From positions 1 through 64,000 of the forward strand of contig NZ_JAKNTA010000004.1 of the NCBI RefSeq assembly GCF_022288725.1: a stretch of DNA of 64,000 nucleotides. Direction: 5' to 3'. The notes under the pieces are model-generated. The model did not search any database. It was not told the origin of the DNA and saw only the letters and a list, made by a program, of their open reading frames with translations. Every line of letters begins with the position of its first letter. The stretch's first letter is position 1. This stretch comes from Kitasatospora sp. A2-31 (lineage in GTDB: Bacteria > Actinomycetota > Actinomycetes > Streptomycetales > Streptomycetaceae). The position numbers and the translations under genes are program-made. This document shows positions 33,225 to 45,331 of the stretch, piece after piece.

Positions 33225-34136
33225 GTGTCCACCACCCCCACCACCGCAGACCAGCCGCAGATCGGCACCGCCCGGGTGAAGCGCGGCATGGCCGAGCAGC
33301 TCAAGGGCGGTGTGATCATGGACGTGGTCAACGCCGAGCAGGCCAAGATCGCCGAGGACGCCGGCGCTGTGGCCGTCATGGCCCTGGAGCGGGTTCCGGC
33401 CGACATCCGCAAGGACGGCGGCGTCGCGCGCATGTCGGACCCGAACATGATCGAGGAGATCATCGCCGCGGTCTCGATCCCGGTCATGGCCAAGTCCCGG
33501 ATCGGCCACTTCGTCGAGGCCCAGGTCCTCCAGTCGCTGGGTGTCGACTACATCGACGAGTCCGAGGTGCTGACCCCGGCCGACGAGGTCAACCACTCCG
33601 ACAAGTGGGCGTTCACCACCCCCTTCGTCTGCGGTGCCACCAACCTGGGGGAGGCCCTGCGCCGCATCGCCGAGGGCGCGGCCATGATCCGCTCCAAGGG
33701 TGAGGCCGGCACGGGCAACGTCGTCGAGGCCGTCCGCCACCTGCGCCAGATCAAGAACGAGATCGGCCACCTGCGCGCGCTGGACCACAACGAGCTGTAC
33801 GCGGCCGCCAAGGAGCTGCGTGCCCCGTACGAGCTGGTCAAGGAGGTCGCCGAGCTCGGCAAGCTGCCGGTCGTGCTGTTCTCCGCCGGTGGCGTGGCCA
33901 CCCCGGCCGATGCCGCGCTGATGCGCCAGCTGGGTGCCGAGGGCGTCTTCGTCGGCTCCGGCATCTTCAAGTCGGGCGACCCGGCCAAGCGTGCCGCCGC
34001 GATCGTGAAGGCCACCACCTTCTTCGACGACCCGAAGATCATCGCGGACGCCTCCCGCAACCTGGGCGAGGCCATGGTCGGCATCAACTGCGACACCCTG
34101 CCGGAGACCGAGCGCTACGCCAACCGCGGCTGGTAG
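33225..34136 (+). CDS. pdxS: Pyridoxal 5'-phosphate synthase lyase subunit
   Basis: 303 aa from the GTG at 33225. Typical PdxS (TIM barrel, dodecamer): [38 protein letters not shown] with the catalytic Lys, [16 protein letters not shown] and the phosphate-binding [20 protein letters not shown] then [14 protein letters not shown]. It makes PLP from ribose 5-phosphate, glyceraldehyde 3-phosphate and ammonia supplied by PdxT. pdxT follows after 135 bp that contain a strong hairpin. No PdxR-type activator is adjacent. Confidence 0.98.
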   Translation: MSTTPTTADQPQIGTARVKRGMAEQLKGGVIMDVVNAEQAKIAEDAGAVAVMALERVPADIRKDGGVARMSDPNMIEEIIAAVSIPVMAKSRIGHFVEAQVLQSLGVDYIDESEVLTPADEVNHSDKWAFTTPFVCGATNLGEALRRIAEGAAMIRSKGEAGTGNVVEAVRHLRQIKNEIGHLRALDHNELYAAAKELRAPYELVKEVAELGKLPVVLFSAGGVATPADAALMRQLGAEGVFVGSGIFKSGDPAKRAAAIVKATTFFDDPKIIADASRNLGEAMVGINCDTLPETERYANRGW

Positions 34137-34157
34137 TCCCGGCCCGCGTCCGGCGTC

Positions 34158-34190
34158 GGCCCGCCGCAGCGCCTCGGCGCTCGGCGGGCC
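34158..34190 (+). terminator. Hairpin between pdxS and pdxT, possible attenuator
   Basis: GGCCCGCCG + bulged C + AGCGCC, loop TC, GGCGCT + CGGCGGGCC: 15 pairs with a single bulge. It lies 22 bp after the pdxS stop and about 80 bp before pdxT, so it can end or reduce transcription into pdxT. Confidence 0.6.
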
Positions 34191-34271
34191 GCGCCGCGTA
34201 CGCCCCCGGGCGGCGGTGCGCCGCCCGCGGCAACGATCACACGACGTACCGATCGAAGAAGGTTTGAGACC

Positions 34272-34895
34272 GTGAGCACTCCAGTCATCGGCGTTCTGGC
34301 CCTGCAGGGCGACGTCCGCGAGCACCTGGTCGCGCTGGCCGAGGCCGACGCGCTCGCCCGCCCGGTGCGCCGCGCCGAGGAACTGGCCGAGGTCGACGCG
34401 CTGGTGATCCCCGGCGGGGAGTCCACCACCATGTCCAAGCTGGCGCTGCTGTTCGGCGTGATGGACCCGCTGCGCGAGCGGGTCGCCGCCGGCATGCCGG
34501 TGTACGGCACCTGCGCGGGCATGATCATGCTGGCCGACAAGATCCTGGACGGCCGTGACGACCAGGAGACCGTCGGCGGCATCGACATGACCGTGCGCCG
34601 CAACGCGTTCGGCCGCCAGAACGAGTCCTTCGAGTCCGGGATCGCCTTCAAGGGCATGGACGACGCGCCGGTGCACGGCGTGTTCATCCGTGCGCCGTGG
34701 GTCGAGGCGGTCGGCGCCGCCGTCGAGGTGCTGGCCGAGCTGCCGGCCGCCGACGGCCCGGAGAGCCGGATCGTCGCCGTCCGCCAGGGCAACCTGCTGG
34801 CCACCTCGTTCCACCCCGAGCTGACCGGCGACCACCGGGTGCACGCCTACTTCGTGCGGATGGTCGAGGACCACCTCGAGGCCGCCGCGCGGTAG
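34272..34895 (+). CDS. pdxT: Pyridoxal 5'-phosphate synthase glutaminase subunit
   Basis: 207 aa from the GTG at 34272. Class I glutamine amidotransferase: [32 protein letters not shown], the nucleophile Cys in [24 protein letters not shown], and the His/Glu pair in [15 protein letters not shown]. It supplies ammonia to PdxS in a 12:12 complex. It may have its own promoter, given the hairpin upstream, but I see no clear -35/-10. Confidence 0.97.
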   Translation: MSTPVIGVLALQGDVREHLVALAEADALARPVRRAEELAEVDALVIPGGESTTMSKLALLFGVMDPLRERVAAGMPVYGTCAGMIMLADKILDGRDDQETVGGIDMTVRRNAFGRQNESFESGIAFKGMDDAPVHGVFIRAPWVEAVGAAVEVLAELPAADGPESRIVAVRQGNLLATSFHPELTGDHRVHAYFVRMVEDHLEAAAR

Positions 34896-34993
34896 CGCCT
34901 CGCCGCCGCACGCTGACCGTGTGCGCTCACCGGTGGCGGCACCGGTAAGATCTCATCTGTTCATTTCCCTTTGGCGACGTAAAGGAGCTGGCG

Positions 34994-35752
34994 ATGTCCG
35001 GCCACTCTAAGTGGGCTACCACCAAGCACAAGAAGGCCGTGATCGACGCCAAGCGCGGCAAGCTCTTCGCCAAGATGATCAAGAACATCGAGGTGGCGGC
35101 GCGGACCGGCGGACCCGACCCGGCCGGCAACCCGACGCTCTACGACGCCATTCAGAAGGCCAAGAAGAGCTCGGTCCCGATCGACAACATCAACCGCGCC
35201 GTCAAGCGCGGTGGCGGTCTGGAGGCCGGCGGCGCCGACTACCAGACCATCATGTACGAGGGCTACGGCCCGAACGGCGTCGCGGTGCTCATCGAGTGCC
35301 TCACCGACAACCGCAACCGCGCCGCCTCCGACGTGCGCGTCGCGATGACCCGCAACGGCGGCTCGATGGCCGACCCGGGCTCGGTGTCGTACCTGTTCAC
35401 CCGCAAGGGTGTCGTGATCGTCCCCAAGGCCGACGGCGTGGACGAGGACAAGCTCTTCGAGGTCGTCCTCGACCAGGAGCCCGAGGAGATCAACGACCTC
35501 GGCGAGTCGTTCGAGATCGTCTCCGAGGCCTCCAAGATGGTCGCCGTCCGCACCGCCCTGGTGGACGCCGGCATCGACTACGACTCGGCCGAGGCCAACT
35601 TCCTCCCGAGCATGCAGGTCGAGCTGGACGTCGACGGCGCCCGCAAGATCCTGAAGCTGATCGACGCCCTCGAGGACAGCGACGACGTGCAGAACGTCTT
35701 CGCCAACTTCGACATCAGCGACGAGGTCGGTGCCCAGCTCGACGCCGAGTGA
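34994..35752 (+). CDS. yebC: YebC/PmpR-family protein
   Basis: 252 aa from the ATG at 34994 (AAAGGAGCTGGCG upstream). Starts [20 protein letters not shown], with the three domains of the family including [20 protein letters not shown] and [20 protein letters not shown]. Family members were first described as transcription regulators (RuvC operon neighbour) and more recently as translation factors for proline stretches; either role is inferred. It precedes ruvC-ruvA-ruvB, the usual arrangement. A hairpin follows. Confidence 0.95.
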   Translation: MSGHSKWATTKHKKAVIDAKRGKLFAKMIKNIEVAARTGGPDPAGNPTLYDAIQKAKKSSVPIDNINRAVKRGGGLEAGGADYQTIMYEGYGPNGVAVLIECLTDNRNRAASDVRVAMTRNGGSMADPGSVSYLFTRKGVVIVPKADGVDEDKLFEVVLDQEPEEINDLGESFEIVSEASKMVAVRTALVDAGIDYDSAEANFLPSMQVELDVDGARKILKLIDALEDSDDVQNVFANFDISDEVGAQLDAE

Positions 35753-35765
35753 TCGTTCGCACTCC

Positions 35766-35798
35766 CCGGCCCGGTGGTCCCCTGGACCGCCGGGCCGG
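35766..35798 (+). terminator. Terminator after yebC
   Basis: 15-base arms (35766-35780, 35784-35798), one G-T mismatch, loop CCT, core GGCCCGG. It separates yebC from the ruv operon. Confidence 0.7.
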
Positions 35799-35978
35799 TG
35801 TCGTCGGCGGCGATGTCGTACCCGGGGGGTAGCCTTCGCAGGTCGCCGGGCGTGCGGCGAGGCGCTGTGGGCCGAAGGGGTCGGACGCCGGGCCGGCGAC
35901 GAACGGTGACCCGCCGCGAGCCCGCGGGGTCGAGCGGGCCGGAGGCGGACGGCGAATGACAGAGAGGCGGGGCCTGAC

Positions 35979-36569
35979 GTGCGGGTACTGGGTGTGGACC
36001 CGGGGCTGACCAGGTGCGGGATCGGCGTGGTCGACGGTGCGCCGGGCCGCCCGCTGCGGATGGCCGGCGTCGGCGTGGTGCGCACCCCCGCCGAGGCGGA
36101 GATCGGGCAGCGGCTGCTTCTCGTCGAGCAGGGCATCGAGAGCTGGCTCGACGAGCACCGGCCGGACCTGGTCGCCGTCGAGCGGGTGTTCGCCCAGCAC
36201 AACGTCCGCACCGTGATGGGCACCGCCCAGGCCAGCGCGGTCGCCATGCTCTGCGCCACCCGGCGCGGCATCCCGGTCACCCTGCACACCCCCAGTGAGG
36301 TCAAGGCCGCCGTCACCGGCTCGGGCCGGGCCGACAAGGCCCAGGTCACCGCCATGGTCCAGCGGCTGCTGCGGCTGGACGCGCCGCCCAAGCCGGCCGA
36401 CGCCGCCGACGCGCTGGCGCTGGCCATCTGCCACATCTGGCGCGGCGGGGCGACCGGCAGGATCGCCGCCGCGGTCGCGAAGGCCGCGCCCGCCCCCACC
36501 GCCGCACCCGGCCGCGCCCCGGCCCGCGCCCCGTACTCCGCCCGAGCCCCCCGAGGAGCCGCCCGATGA
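35979..36569 (+). CDS. ruvC: Holliday junction endonuclease RuvC
   Basis: 196 aa from the GTG at 35979, with GAGAGGCGGGG upstream. RNase H-like resolvase: [18 protein letters not shown] (first Asp), [20 protein letters not shown] (Glu) and [18 protein letters not shown] (the two C-terminal Asp). The last ~30 residues are an Ala/Pro/Arg tail. Cuts four-way junctions with RuvAB. Its stop overlaps the ruvA start by four bases (ATGA), so the two are translationally coupled. Confidence 0.97.
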   Translation: MRVLGVDPGLTRCGIGVVDGAPGRPLRMAGVGVVRTPAEAEIGQRLLLVEQGIESWLDEHRPDLVAVERVFAQHNVRTVMGTAQASAVAMLCATRRGIPVTLHTPSEVKAAVTGSGRADKAQVTAMVQRLLRLDAPPKPADAADALALAICHIWRGGATGRIAAAVAKAAPAPTAAPGRAPARAPYSARAPRGAAR

Positions 36570-37177
36570 TCGCCTTCGTCCAGGGCCCGGTGGCCGCCAT
36601 CGCCGCCGGCACCGTCGTCGTCGAGGTCGGCGGCGTTGGCATGGCCGTCCAGTGCACCCCGAACACCGCGGCCGGCCTGCGGCTCGGCGAGTCCGCCCGG
36701 CTGGCGACCTCGCTGGTCGTCCGGGAGGACTCGCTCACCCTGTACGGTTTCGCGGACGACGACGAGCGGGCCGTCTTCGAGATCCTGCAGGCCGCGCCCG
36801 GGGTCGGCCCCCGGCTCGCCCAGGCGATGCTCGGCGTGCACAGCCCGGACGAGTTGCGGGCGGCCGTCGCCGCGGGGAACGAGAAGGCCCTGATCGCCGT
36901 CCCCGGCATCGGCAAGGCGAAGGCCGCCAAGCTGCTGCTGGAGTACAAGGACAAGCTGGGCGCGCCGCACGGCAGCGTTCCCGCACAGAAGCCGGTCGCC
37001 GCCGGGCCCGCGCCGTGGAGCGAGCAGCTGCACTCCGCGCTGGTCGGCCTCGGCTACGCGCCGCGCGAGGCGGACGAGGCCGTCGCGGCGGTCACGCCTG
37101 AGGCCGAGGCGCAGACCACGACCGACGTGGGCGCGCTGCTCCGGCTCGCCCTGCGCAGCCTCAACCGTTCCCGCTGA
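36566..37177 (+). CDS. ruvA: Holliday junction branch-migration protein RuvA
   Basis: 203 aa. OB-fold domain I ([20 protein letters not shown]), tandem helix-hairpin-helix domain II ([32 protein letters not shown]) and domain III after a short linker ([20 protein letters not shown]) that contacts RuvB. Tetramers hold the junction square-planar. Start overlaps ruvC by four bases; ruvB follows 46 bp later. Confidence 0.97.
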   Translation: MIAFVQGPVAAIAAGTVVVEVGGVGMAVQCTPNTAAGLRLGESARLATSLVVREDSLTLYGFADDDERAVFEILQAAPGVGPRLAQAMLGVHSPDELRAAVAAGNEKALIAVPGIGKAKAAKLLLEYKDKLGAPHGSVPAQKPVAAGPAPWSEQLHSALVGLGYAPREADEAVAAVTPEAEAQTTTDVGALLRLALRSLNRSR

Positions 37178-37223
37178 AGCCATCTGGCGACCTGTCACCT
37201 TGTCGATAATGGAGCCCGAACCG

Positions 37224-38315
37224 ATGAGCCCGTACGACTCCGACCCGGCCGACCGGCTGGTGGCGGCCGCCGCCGACGGCGAGGACCAGGCGGTCGAGGC
37301 CGCGCTGCGCCCCAAGCTGCTGGACGAGTTCATCGGCCAGGAGCGGGTCCGCGAGCAGTTGTCCCTGGTGCTCCAGGCGGCCCGCAAGCGCGGCACCGCC
37401 CCCGACCACGTGCTGCTGAGCGGCCCGCCCGGGCTCGGCAAGACCACCCTCTCGATGATCATCGCGGCCGAGCTGAACGCGCCGATCCGGATCACCTCCG
37501 GCCCCGCCATCCAGCACGCCGGCGACCTCGCGGCGATACTCTCCTCGCTCACCGAGGGCGAGGTGCTGTTCCTCGACGAGATCCACCGGATGTCCCGGCC
37601 CGCCGAGGAGATGCTCTACATGGCGATGGAGGACTTCCGCGTCGACGTGATCGTCGGCAAGGGCCCGGGCGCCACCGCCATCCCGCTGGAGCTGCCGCCG
37701 TTCACCCTGGTCGGCGCGACCACCCGGGCGGGCCTGCTGCCGCCGCCGCTGCGCGACCGCTTCGGCTTCACCGGCCACATGGAGTTCTACGCCCCCGCCG
37801 AGCTGCAGCGGGTCGTCCACCGCTCGGCCGCGCTGCTCGACGTCGAGATCGACCCGGCCGGGGCCGCCGAGATCGCCGGCCGCTCCCGGGGCACCCCGCG
37901 CATCGCCAACCGGCTGCTGCGCCGGGTGCGCGACTTCGCGCAGGTCAGGCACGACGGCGTGGTGACTCCGGAGATCGCCGCCCAGGCGCTGGAGGTCTAC
38001 GAGGTCGACGCGCGCGGGCTGGACCGGCTGGACCGCGCAGTGCTGGACGCGCTGCTGCGGCTGTTCGGCGGCGGCCCGGTCGGTTTGTCGACACTGGCGG
38101 TCGCGGGCGGGGAGGAGGCCGAGACCGTGGAGGAGGTCGCCGAGCCGTTCCTGGTCCGCGAGGGCCTGCTCGCCCGCACCCCGCGCGGCCGGATCGCGAC
38201 CGCGGCGGCCTGGCAGCACCTCGGGCTCACACCGCCGGTGCAGACCGCTCCGGTCCAGACCACCCGCGGCGCGGTGCCCGCCCAGCCCGATCTCTTCCAA
38301 GGCGGTGAGGGCTGA
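37224..38315 (+). CDS. ruvB: Holliday junction helicase motor RuvB
   Basis: 363 aa from the ATG at 37224, which has GGAG 9 bp upstream; the ATG five codons earlier (37209) lacks a ribosome site. AAA+ ATPase: Walker [13 protein letters not shown], Walker [11 protein letters not shown], sensor 1 [11 protein letters not shown], arginine finger region [10 protein letters not shown], sensor 2 [17 protein letters not shown], and a winged-helix C-terminus. Drives branch migration with RuvA. Last gene of the ruv operon. Confidence 0.97.
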   Translation: MSPYDSDPADRLVAAAADGEDQAVEAALRPKLLDEFIGQERVREQLSLVLQAARKRGTAPDHVLLSGPPGLGKTTLSMIIAAELNAPIRITSGPAIQHAGDLAAILSSLTEGEVLFLDEIHRMSRPAEEMLYMAMEDFRVDVIVGKGPGATAIPLELPPFTLVGATTRAGLLPPPLRDRFGFTGHMEFYAPAELQRVVHRSAALLDVEIDPAGAAEIAGRSRGTPRIANRLLRRVRDFAQVRHDGVVTPEIAAQALEVYEVDARGLDRLDRAVLDALLRLFGGGPVGLSTLAVAGGEEAETVEEVAEPFLVREGLLARTPRGRIATAAAWQHLGLTPPVQTAPVQTTRGAVPAQPDLFQGGEG

Positions 38316-38448
38316 ACGGGTGAGCCGGGGGCGAACCGGTCACCCGCCCGCCCCCGCGGAGCCCACGCGCAGAAGCCAGGGAAGAAGTCCGGGGAAACTG
38401 TGCAGGCGGAGGGTCGCCACTTTCGGCGGCAGGATGCGATGCTTGGCG

Positions 38449-38478
38449 TTGTCCGATCACTTCGGGGTCGCCTAGACT
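38449..38478 (+). promoter_or_regulatory. Promoter of the yajC-secD-secF operon
   Basis: TTGTCC (38449-38454), 18-bp spacer, TAGACT (38473-38478): a good match to the streptomycete HrdB consensus. About 80 nt leader before yajC. Confidence 0.65.
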
Positions 38479-38563
38479 CCGCCGGACCGCCCCTCTCACC
38501 TGACGGGCCGACCAATACCACACAGGCCGCCGGCCCGGCGGCCCGTAAAGGACCCTGGCTGCA

Positions 38564-38968
38564 GTGAACCTCATCATCCTTCTCCTCCCGATCATCGCGA
38601 TCGTGCTCATGTTCCGGTCGCAGAAGAAGCGCCAGCAGCAGATGCAGCAGATGCAGACGGCGCTGGAGCCCGGGGCGGGGGTGCGCACCATCGGCGGCCT
38701 GTACGCCCAGGTGAAGGCGGTCAACGAGGAGACCGTCGAGCTGGAGATCGCGCCGGGCGTGGTCTCCCACTTCACCAAGAGCGCGATCGCGGCGGTGCTG
38801 GACCCGCAGGAGTACGACGCGATCATCAACGGCCGCCCGGCCGACGACGAGCTGCCCGAGCCGGCGGCCGACGTCGACGCCGAGCCGGCCGGTGAGAAGC
38901 CGCTCTCGCTCGCCAAGGAGGGCGCCGAGCAGGGCGAGGCCGAGGGCGGCGCTCCCGCGAGCAAGTAG
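38564..38968 (+). CDS. yajC: Preprotein translocase accessory subunit YajC
   Basis: 134 aa from the GTG at 38564, preceded by AAAGGACC. One N-terminal TM helix (NLIILLLPIIAIVLMFRS), the conserved QKKRQQQMQQMQTAL and VRTIGGLYAQVKAVNEETVE core, then a variable acidic tail (~90-134) richer in Ala/Glu than usual. Works with SecDF at the Sec translocon. First gene of yajC-secD-secF. Confidence 0.95.
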   Translation: MNLIILLLPIIAIVLMFRSQKKRQQQMQQMQTALEPGAGVRTIGGLYAQVKAVNEETVELEIAPGVVSHFTKSAIAAVLDPQEYDAIINGRPADDELPEPAADVDAEPAGEKPLSLAKEGAEQGEAEGGAPASK

Positions 38969-39116
38969 TACCGGCCGGGCACTCGCCCGGTCGCGCGGCG
39001 CAGTGCCGCGAGCCCACAGGATCTCATGGGCCCCAGATCCGCCATGCCCCCGTCCAGCCACGAGCCGGACGGGGGTCCGGTAGGGGAGGTGGCATGGACA
39101 GGGAGAAACGAGCAAG

Positions 39117-40955
39117 GTGGCAACACCCAAGTCGCGCCCGCGCGACGGTTACCCAGGGCGGGCGCTGACCCTCATCCTGGTGATCACCGTCGGCCTGGTC
39201 GCCCTCATGTTCGGGACGGGCAACACCAAGCCCCGCCTCGGGATCGACCTCGCAGGCGGCACCAGTATCACGCTGAGTGCGAAGTCGACCGACCCCAAGG
39301 CGATCAACAAGTCCAACATGGACATCGCCACCGGGATCATCGAGCAGCGCGTCAACGGGATGGGTGTCTCCGAGGCGGAGGTCCAGACCCAGGGCGACCG
39401 GAACATCGTCGTCAACATCCCCAAGGGCGGTGACAAGCAGAGCGCGGTCGACCAGGTCGGCACCACCGCGAAGCTGTACTTCCGCCCGGTCCTCGCCCTC
39501 GCCCCGAGCGGCATCCAGGCGCAGGCCCCGACCTCGGCCCCCTCGGCGAGCGGCAGCGCCACTCCGGGTGCGAGCCCGTCCGCGGGCGCCACCGGCTCGG
39601 CCTCCGCGAGCGCCCCGGCCGGTACGCCCAGCGCGAGCGCCACCAAGCAGGGCCGCGCGGTCGGCGAGGCCCTCGCCGACGCCAGCCCGTCCGCGACCGC
39701 CTCCGGCTCGGCCGCCGCCAGCCCGGGGGCCACCGCCTCCGGCTCGGCCGCCGCCACCCCGAGCGCGGCCGCCACCCCGAGCGCCGGCGCCACCGCGCCG
39801 GCCAACCCGGACCTGAGCGCCGCGATGACCTCCGGGACCGTGCCGCCGGAGCTGGCCGCCGCGTTCGCCGGCCTGGACTGCTCCAAGCCCGAGCAGCGCA
39901 ACCAGAACTACCAGAAGGCCGAGGAGCAGCCGACCGTCGCCTGCACCCAGAAGGACGAGCGCGGCGTCTACTACAAGCTCGCCCTCGGCCCGGTCGCGGT
40001 GAAGGGCGCCGACGTCTCCAAGGCGCAGGCCAGCATCGACACCCAGCAGGGTGCCGGCTGGCAGGTCCAGCTGCAGTTCAACGGCAAGGGCACCGACGAC
40101 TTCACCAAGGTGACCGGCCAGCTGGCCACCCAGGCGGACCCGACCAACCAGTTCGCCATCGTGCTGGACGGCAAGGTCGTCTCGCACCCGTACGTGCGCA
40201 GCGCCATCCCCGGCGGCTCGGCCGTGATCTCCGGCAGCTTCACCCAGGCCGAGGCGCAGGACCTCGCCAACGTGCTGAGCTTCGGCGCCCTGCCGCTGGA
40301 GTTCACCACCGACGACGTCACCACGGTCTCCCCGCAGCTCGGCGGCGACCAGCTGGAGGCCGGTCTGATCGCCGGCGCCATCGGCATGCTGCTGGTGGTC
40401 GTCTACTCGCTGGTCTACTACCGCGGCCTCGGCCTGGTCTCGATCGCCGGTCTGGTCGTCTCCGCGATCCTGACCTACTCGATCATGAGCCTGCTCGGCG
40501 CCGGCATCGGCTTCGCGCTGAACCTGCCGGCCGTCTGCGGCGCCATCGTCGCGATCGGTATCACCGCGGACTCCTTCATCGTGTACTTCGAGCGCATCCG
40601 CGACGAGGTCCGCGAGGGCGCCCCGCTGCGCCCGGCGGTCCAGCGGGCCTGGCCGCGCGCCCGGCGCACCATCCTGGTGTCGGACTTCGTGTCCTTCCTC
40701 TGCGCCGCGGTGCTCTACCTGGTCTCGGTCGGCAAGGTGCAGGGCTTCGCGTTCACGCTGGGCCTGACCACCGCGCTCGACGTCGTCGTGATCTTCCTGT
40801 TCACCAAGCCGCTGATCACGCTGCTGGCCCGGCGGAAGTTCTTCGCCGACGGTCACCCGTGGTCCGGCCTGGACCCGAAGCGCCTGGGCGCCCGCCCGCC
40901 GCTGCGTAGCAGCCGTCGCCGTCCCACCTCGTCCGCCGCCGCGAAGGGGGCCTGA
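39117..40955 (+). CDS. secD: Protein translocase subunit SecD with low-complexity periplasmic insert
   Basis: 612 aa from the GTG at 39117. TM1 (ALTLILVITVGLVALMFG), the conserved GIDLAGGTSITLSA, then the extracytoplasmic P1 domain. Residues ~134-238 are an Ala/Ser/Pro/Thr-rich insert that includes a 36-bp direct repeat (39696-39767, TASGSAAASPGA / TASGSAAATPSA). It resumes with KGADVSKAQASIDTQQGAGW and GSAVISGSFTQAEAQDLANV, and ends in five TM helices (AGAIGMLLVVVYSLVYYRG; GITADSFIVYFERIRDEVRE). Uses the proton gradient to pull secreted proteins out. 148 bp after yajC. Confidence 0.96.
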   Translation: MATPKSRPRDGYPGRALTLILVITVGLVALMFGTGNTKPRLGIDLAGGTSITLSAKSTDPKAINKSNMDIATGIIEQRVNGMGVSEAEVQTQGDRNIVVNIPKGGDKQSAVDQVGTTAKLYFRPVLALAPSGIQAQAPTSAPSASGSATPGASPSAGATGSASASAPAGTPSASATKQGRAVGEALADASPSATASGSAAASPGATASGSAAATPSAAATPSAGATAPANPDLSAAMTSGTVPPELAAAFAGLDCSKPEQRNQNYQKAEEQPTVACTQKDERGVYYKLALGPVAVKGADVSKAQASIDTQQGAGWQVQLQFNGKGTDDFTKVTGQLATQADPTNQFAIVLDGKVVSHPYVRSAIPGGSAVISGSFTQAEAQDLANVLSFGALPLEFTTDDVTTVSPQLGGDQLEAGLIAGAIGMLLVVVYSLVYYRGLGLVSIAGLVVSAILTYSIMSLLGAGIGFALNLPAVCGAIVAIGITADSFIVYFERIRDEVREGAPLRPAVQRAWPRARRTILVSDFVSFLCAAVLYLVSVGKVQGFAFTLGLTTALDVVVIFLFTKPLITLLARRKFFADGHPWSGLDPKRLGARPPLRSSRRRPTSSAAAKGA

Positions 40956-40959
40956 CACC

Positions 40960-42066
40960 GTGTCGCGCTTCTCCAATCTGGGCCACCGGCTCTACCAGGG
41001 CGAGGTCAGCTTCGACTTCGTCGGGCGCCGCAAGCTCTGGTACAGCATCTCCGGCGTGATCGTGCTGGTCGCGGCGATCGGCCTGGCCATGGGCCTGCAC
41101 CTGGGCATCGAGTTCAAGGGCGGGCAGGTCTACACCGTCTCCAAGCCGGGGCTGTCCGTCTCCCAGGCGCAGGAGGCCGCCGACAAGATCGTCTCCTCGC
41201 ACCCGCTGGTGCAGTCGGTGGACGAGGGCAAGAAGATCCGGATCCAGGTCAGCTCCGAGGAGAAGGTCTCCTCCTCGACCTTCACGGACAAGCTGTCCAA
41301 GGAGATCGGCGTCCCGGTCGCCGAGATCGACACCCAGGTGATCGGCCCCAGCTGGGGCGAGCAGATCTCCAAGAAGGCACTCACCGGCCTGATCATCTTC
41401 ATGGTTCTGGTGACGGCCTACCTGGCGATCGCCTTCGAGTGGCGGATGGCGGTGGCCGCCCTGGTCGCCCTCATCCACGACCTCCTGATCACCATCGGGG
41501 TCTACGCGCTGGTGGGCTTCGAGGTCACCCCCGGTACGGTGATCGGCTTCCTGACCATCCTCGGGTACTCGCTCTACGACACGGTCGTCGTCTTCGACAC
41601 CGTGAAGGAGAACACCAAGGGGCTCACCAAGCAGAACAAGCTCACCTACAGCGAGGCGGCCAACGCGGGCCTCAACCAGACCCTGGTGCGCTCGCTCAAC
41701 ACCACGGTGGTCGCCCTGCTCCCGGTGGCGGCGCTGCTGTTCATCGGTGGCGGCATCCTGGGTGCCGGCACCCTGAACGACATCTCGCTGGCGCTGTTCA
41801 TCGGCCTCGCGGCCGGTGCCTACTCCTCGATCTGCGTCGCCACCCCGCTGCTGGCACAGCTCAAGGAGGAGCAGCCGGACATGAAGGCGCTGGCCAAGCG
41901 GGTCGCCCAGCGCCGTGCCGCGGACGCCAAGGCGGCCGCCGAGGGCGGCTCCGGGGCTCCCGCGGGCGAGGAGTTCGCCGACGAGGACCTGCCGGCGGGT
42001 ATGGTCGGTCAGCGCGGCCGGGCGTCCGGCGCCCGCGCCAAGGGCCGTCCGTCCACCAAGCGCTGA
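40960..42066 (+). CDS. secF: Protein translocase subunit SecF
   Basis: 368 aa from the GTG at 40960, 4 bp after secD. TM1 (YSISGVIVLVAAIGLAMGLH), GIEFKGGQVYTVS, a small extracytoplasmic domain, then five TM helices with VTPGTVIGFLTILGYSLYDT and VVVFDTVKEN and the LNTTVVALLPVAALLFIGGG segment. A basic, Ala/Gly-rich C-terminal tail (~310-368) is typical of actinobacteria. Partner of SecD. Confidence 0.97.
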   Translation: MSRFSNLGHRLYQGEVSFDFVGRRKLWYSISGVIVLVAAIGLAMGLHLGIEFKGGQVYTVSKPGLSVSQAQEAADKIVSSHPLVQSVDEGKKIRIQVSSEEKVSSSTFTDKLSKEIGVPVAEIDTQVIGPSWGEQISKKALTGLIIFMVLVTAYLAIAFEWRMAVAALVALIHDLLITIGVYALVGFEVTPGTVIGFLTILGYSLYDTVVVFDTVKENTKGLTKQNKLTYSEAANAGLNQTLVRSLNTTVVALLPVAALLFIGGGILGAGTLNDISLALFIGLAAGAYSSICVATPLLAQLKEEQPDMKALAKRVAQRRAADAKAAAEGGSGAPAGEEFADEDLPAGMVGQRGRASGARAKGRPSTKR

Positions 42067-42092
42067 AGCGCGACCGACCGTAAGGACTCCTC

Positions 42093-42644
42093 GTGACCAC
42101 CGCCGACACCGCACTGGCCGAGCTGCTGAACAGCCGCATCCGGGACGTCCCGGACTACCCGAAGCCGGGTGTGCTGTTCAAGGACATCGCGCCGCTGCTC
42201 GCCGACGCCGAGGCCTTCGGGGCGCTCACCCGGGCGCTCGCCGAGCGGGCGACGGCCCTCGGGGCGACCAAGGTGGTGGGCCTGGAGGCGCGCGGCTTCG
42301 TGCTGGCGGCCCCGGCGGCCTTCGCGGCCGGGCTCGGCTTCGTGCCGATCCGCAAGCAGGGCAAGCTGCCCGGCGAGGTGTTCCGCCGTTCGTACGAGCT
42401 GGAGTACGGCGAGGCCGTGCTGGAGGTGCAGTGCGACGCCTTCGCGCCCGGTGAGCGGGTGCTGGTGGTGGACGACGTGCTGGCCACCGGCGGCACCATC
42501 GGGGCCTCGCTGGACCTGGTGAAGGAGGCCGGTGCCGAGCTGGCGGGCGTCGTGGTGCTGATGGAGCTGGGCTTCCTGGACGGGCGCGCGCGGCTCTCCG
42601 AGCACCTGGGCGGCGCTCCGCTGGAGACGCTGGTCACGGTCTGA
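42093..42644 (+). CDS. apt: Adenine phosphoribosyltransferase
   Basis: 183 aa from the GTG at 42093, with TAAGGACTCC upstream. PRPP motif VLVVDDVLATGGTIGASLDL, N-terminal IRDVPDYPKPGVLFKDIAPL, and KVVGLEARGFVLAAPAAF. Converts adenine and PRPP to AMP (purine salvage). It lies directly before relA as in other streptomycetes and is probably the tail of the secDF transcript; a 15-bp stem terminator follows. Confidence 0.97.
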   Translation: MTTADTALAELLNSRIRDVPDYPKPGVLFKDIAPLLADAEAFGALTRALAERATALGATKVVGLEARGFVLAAPAAFAAGLGFVPIRKQGKLPGEVFRRSYELEYGEAVLEVQCDAFAPGERVLVVDDVLATGGTIGASLDLVKEAGAELAGVVVLMELGFLDGRARLSEHLGGAPLETLVTV

Positions 42645-42665
42645 GGTCCGCGCAGGGCCAGGCCG

Positions 42666-42698
42666 AGGGCGGCGGTCGGATCATCCGACCGCCGCCCT
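42666..42698 (+). terminator. Terminator between apt and relA
   Basis: Perfect 15-bp arms (42666-42680, 42684-42698), loop TCA, core GGGCGGCGGTCGGA. Starts 21 bp past the apt stop. Confidence 0.8.
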
Positions 42699-42721
42699 CT
42701 GCGTGTCCGGGGCCGGGCGGC

Positions 42722-42751
42722 TGAACACCGGAGCGCCGGGCTCGGTACCAT
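42722..42751 (+). promoter_or_regulatory. Candidate relA promoter
   Basis: TGAACA (42722-42727), 18-bp spacer, TACCAT (42746-42751), about 75 nt before the relA start. Same layout as the thrS promoter. Confidence 0.5.
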
Positions 42752-42831
42752 GAAGATTCATCCCCTCCCCGGTTGTGCGAGGCAGAGCCGGCCGTGCGAG
42801 GGGCCCGGCCCAGGTGCCCCGAGGAGTGTCC

Positions 42832-45264
<2,433 letters not shown>

Positions 45265-45274
45265 CGGCGACGGC

Positions 45275-45292
45275 GAAGGGCCCCGGGGTGCT
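45275..45292 (+). terminator. Left half of an IS-split bidirectional terminator
   Basis: GAAGGGCCCCGGGG (45275-45288) is exactly complementary to 46632-46645 beyond the IS. Before insertion the halves formed a single stem between relA and the convergent DUF349 gene. Confidence 0.7.
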
Positions 45293-45305
45293 GGCGAATT
45301 CGAGG

Positions 45306-45319
45306 GGTCGTTGCAACAC
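45306..45319 (+). repeat. IS30 left inverted repeat
   Basis: GGTCGTTGCAACAC, exact reverse complement of 46601-46614. Confidence 0.88.
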
Positions 45320-45331
45320 GTGGTGAGTTGA

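Noticed and set aside
42775..42831. Upstream GTG starts for relA (42775, 42814)
   Set aside because: They lack ribosome sites, while TTG 42832 has GAGGAG at good spacing and gives the expected N-terminus.
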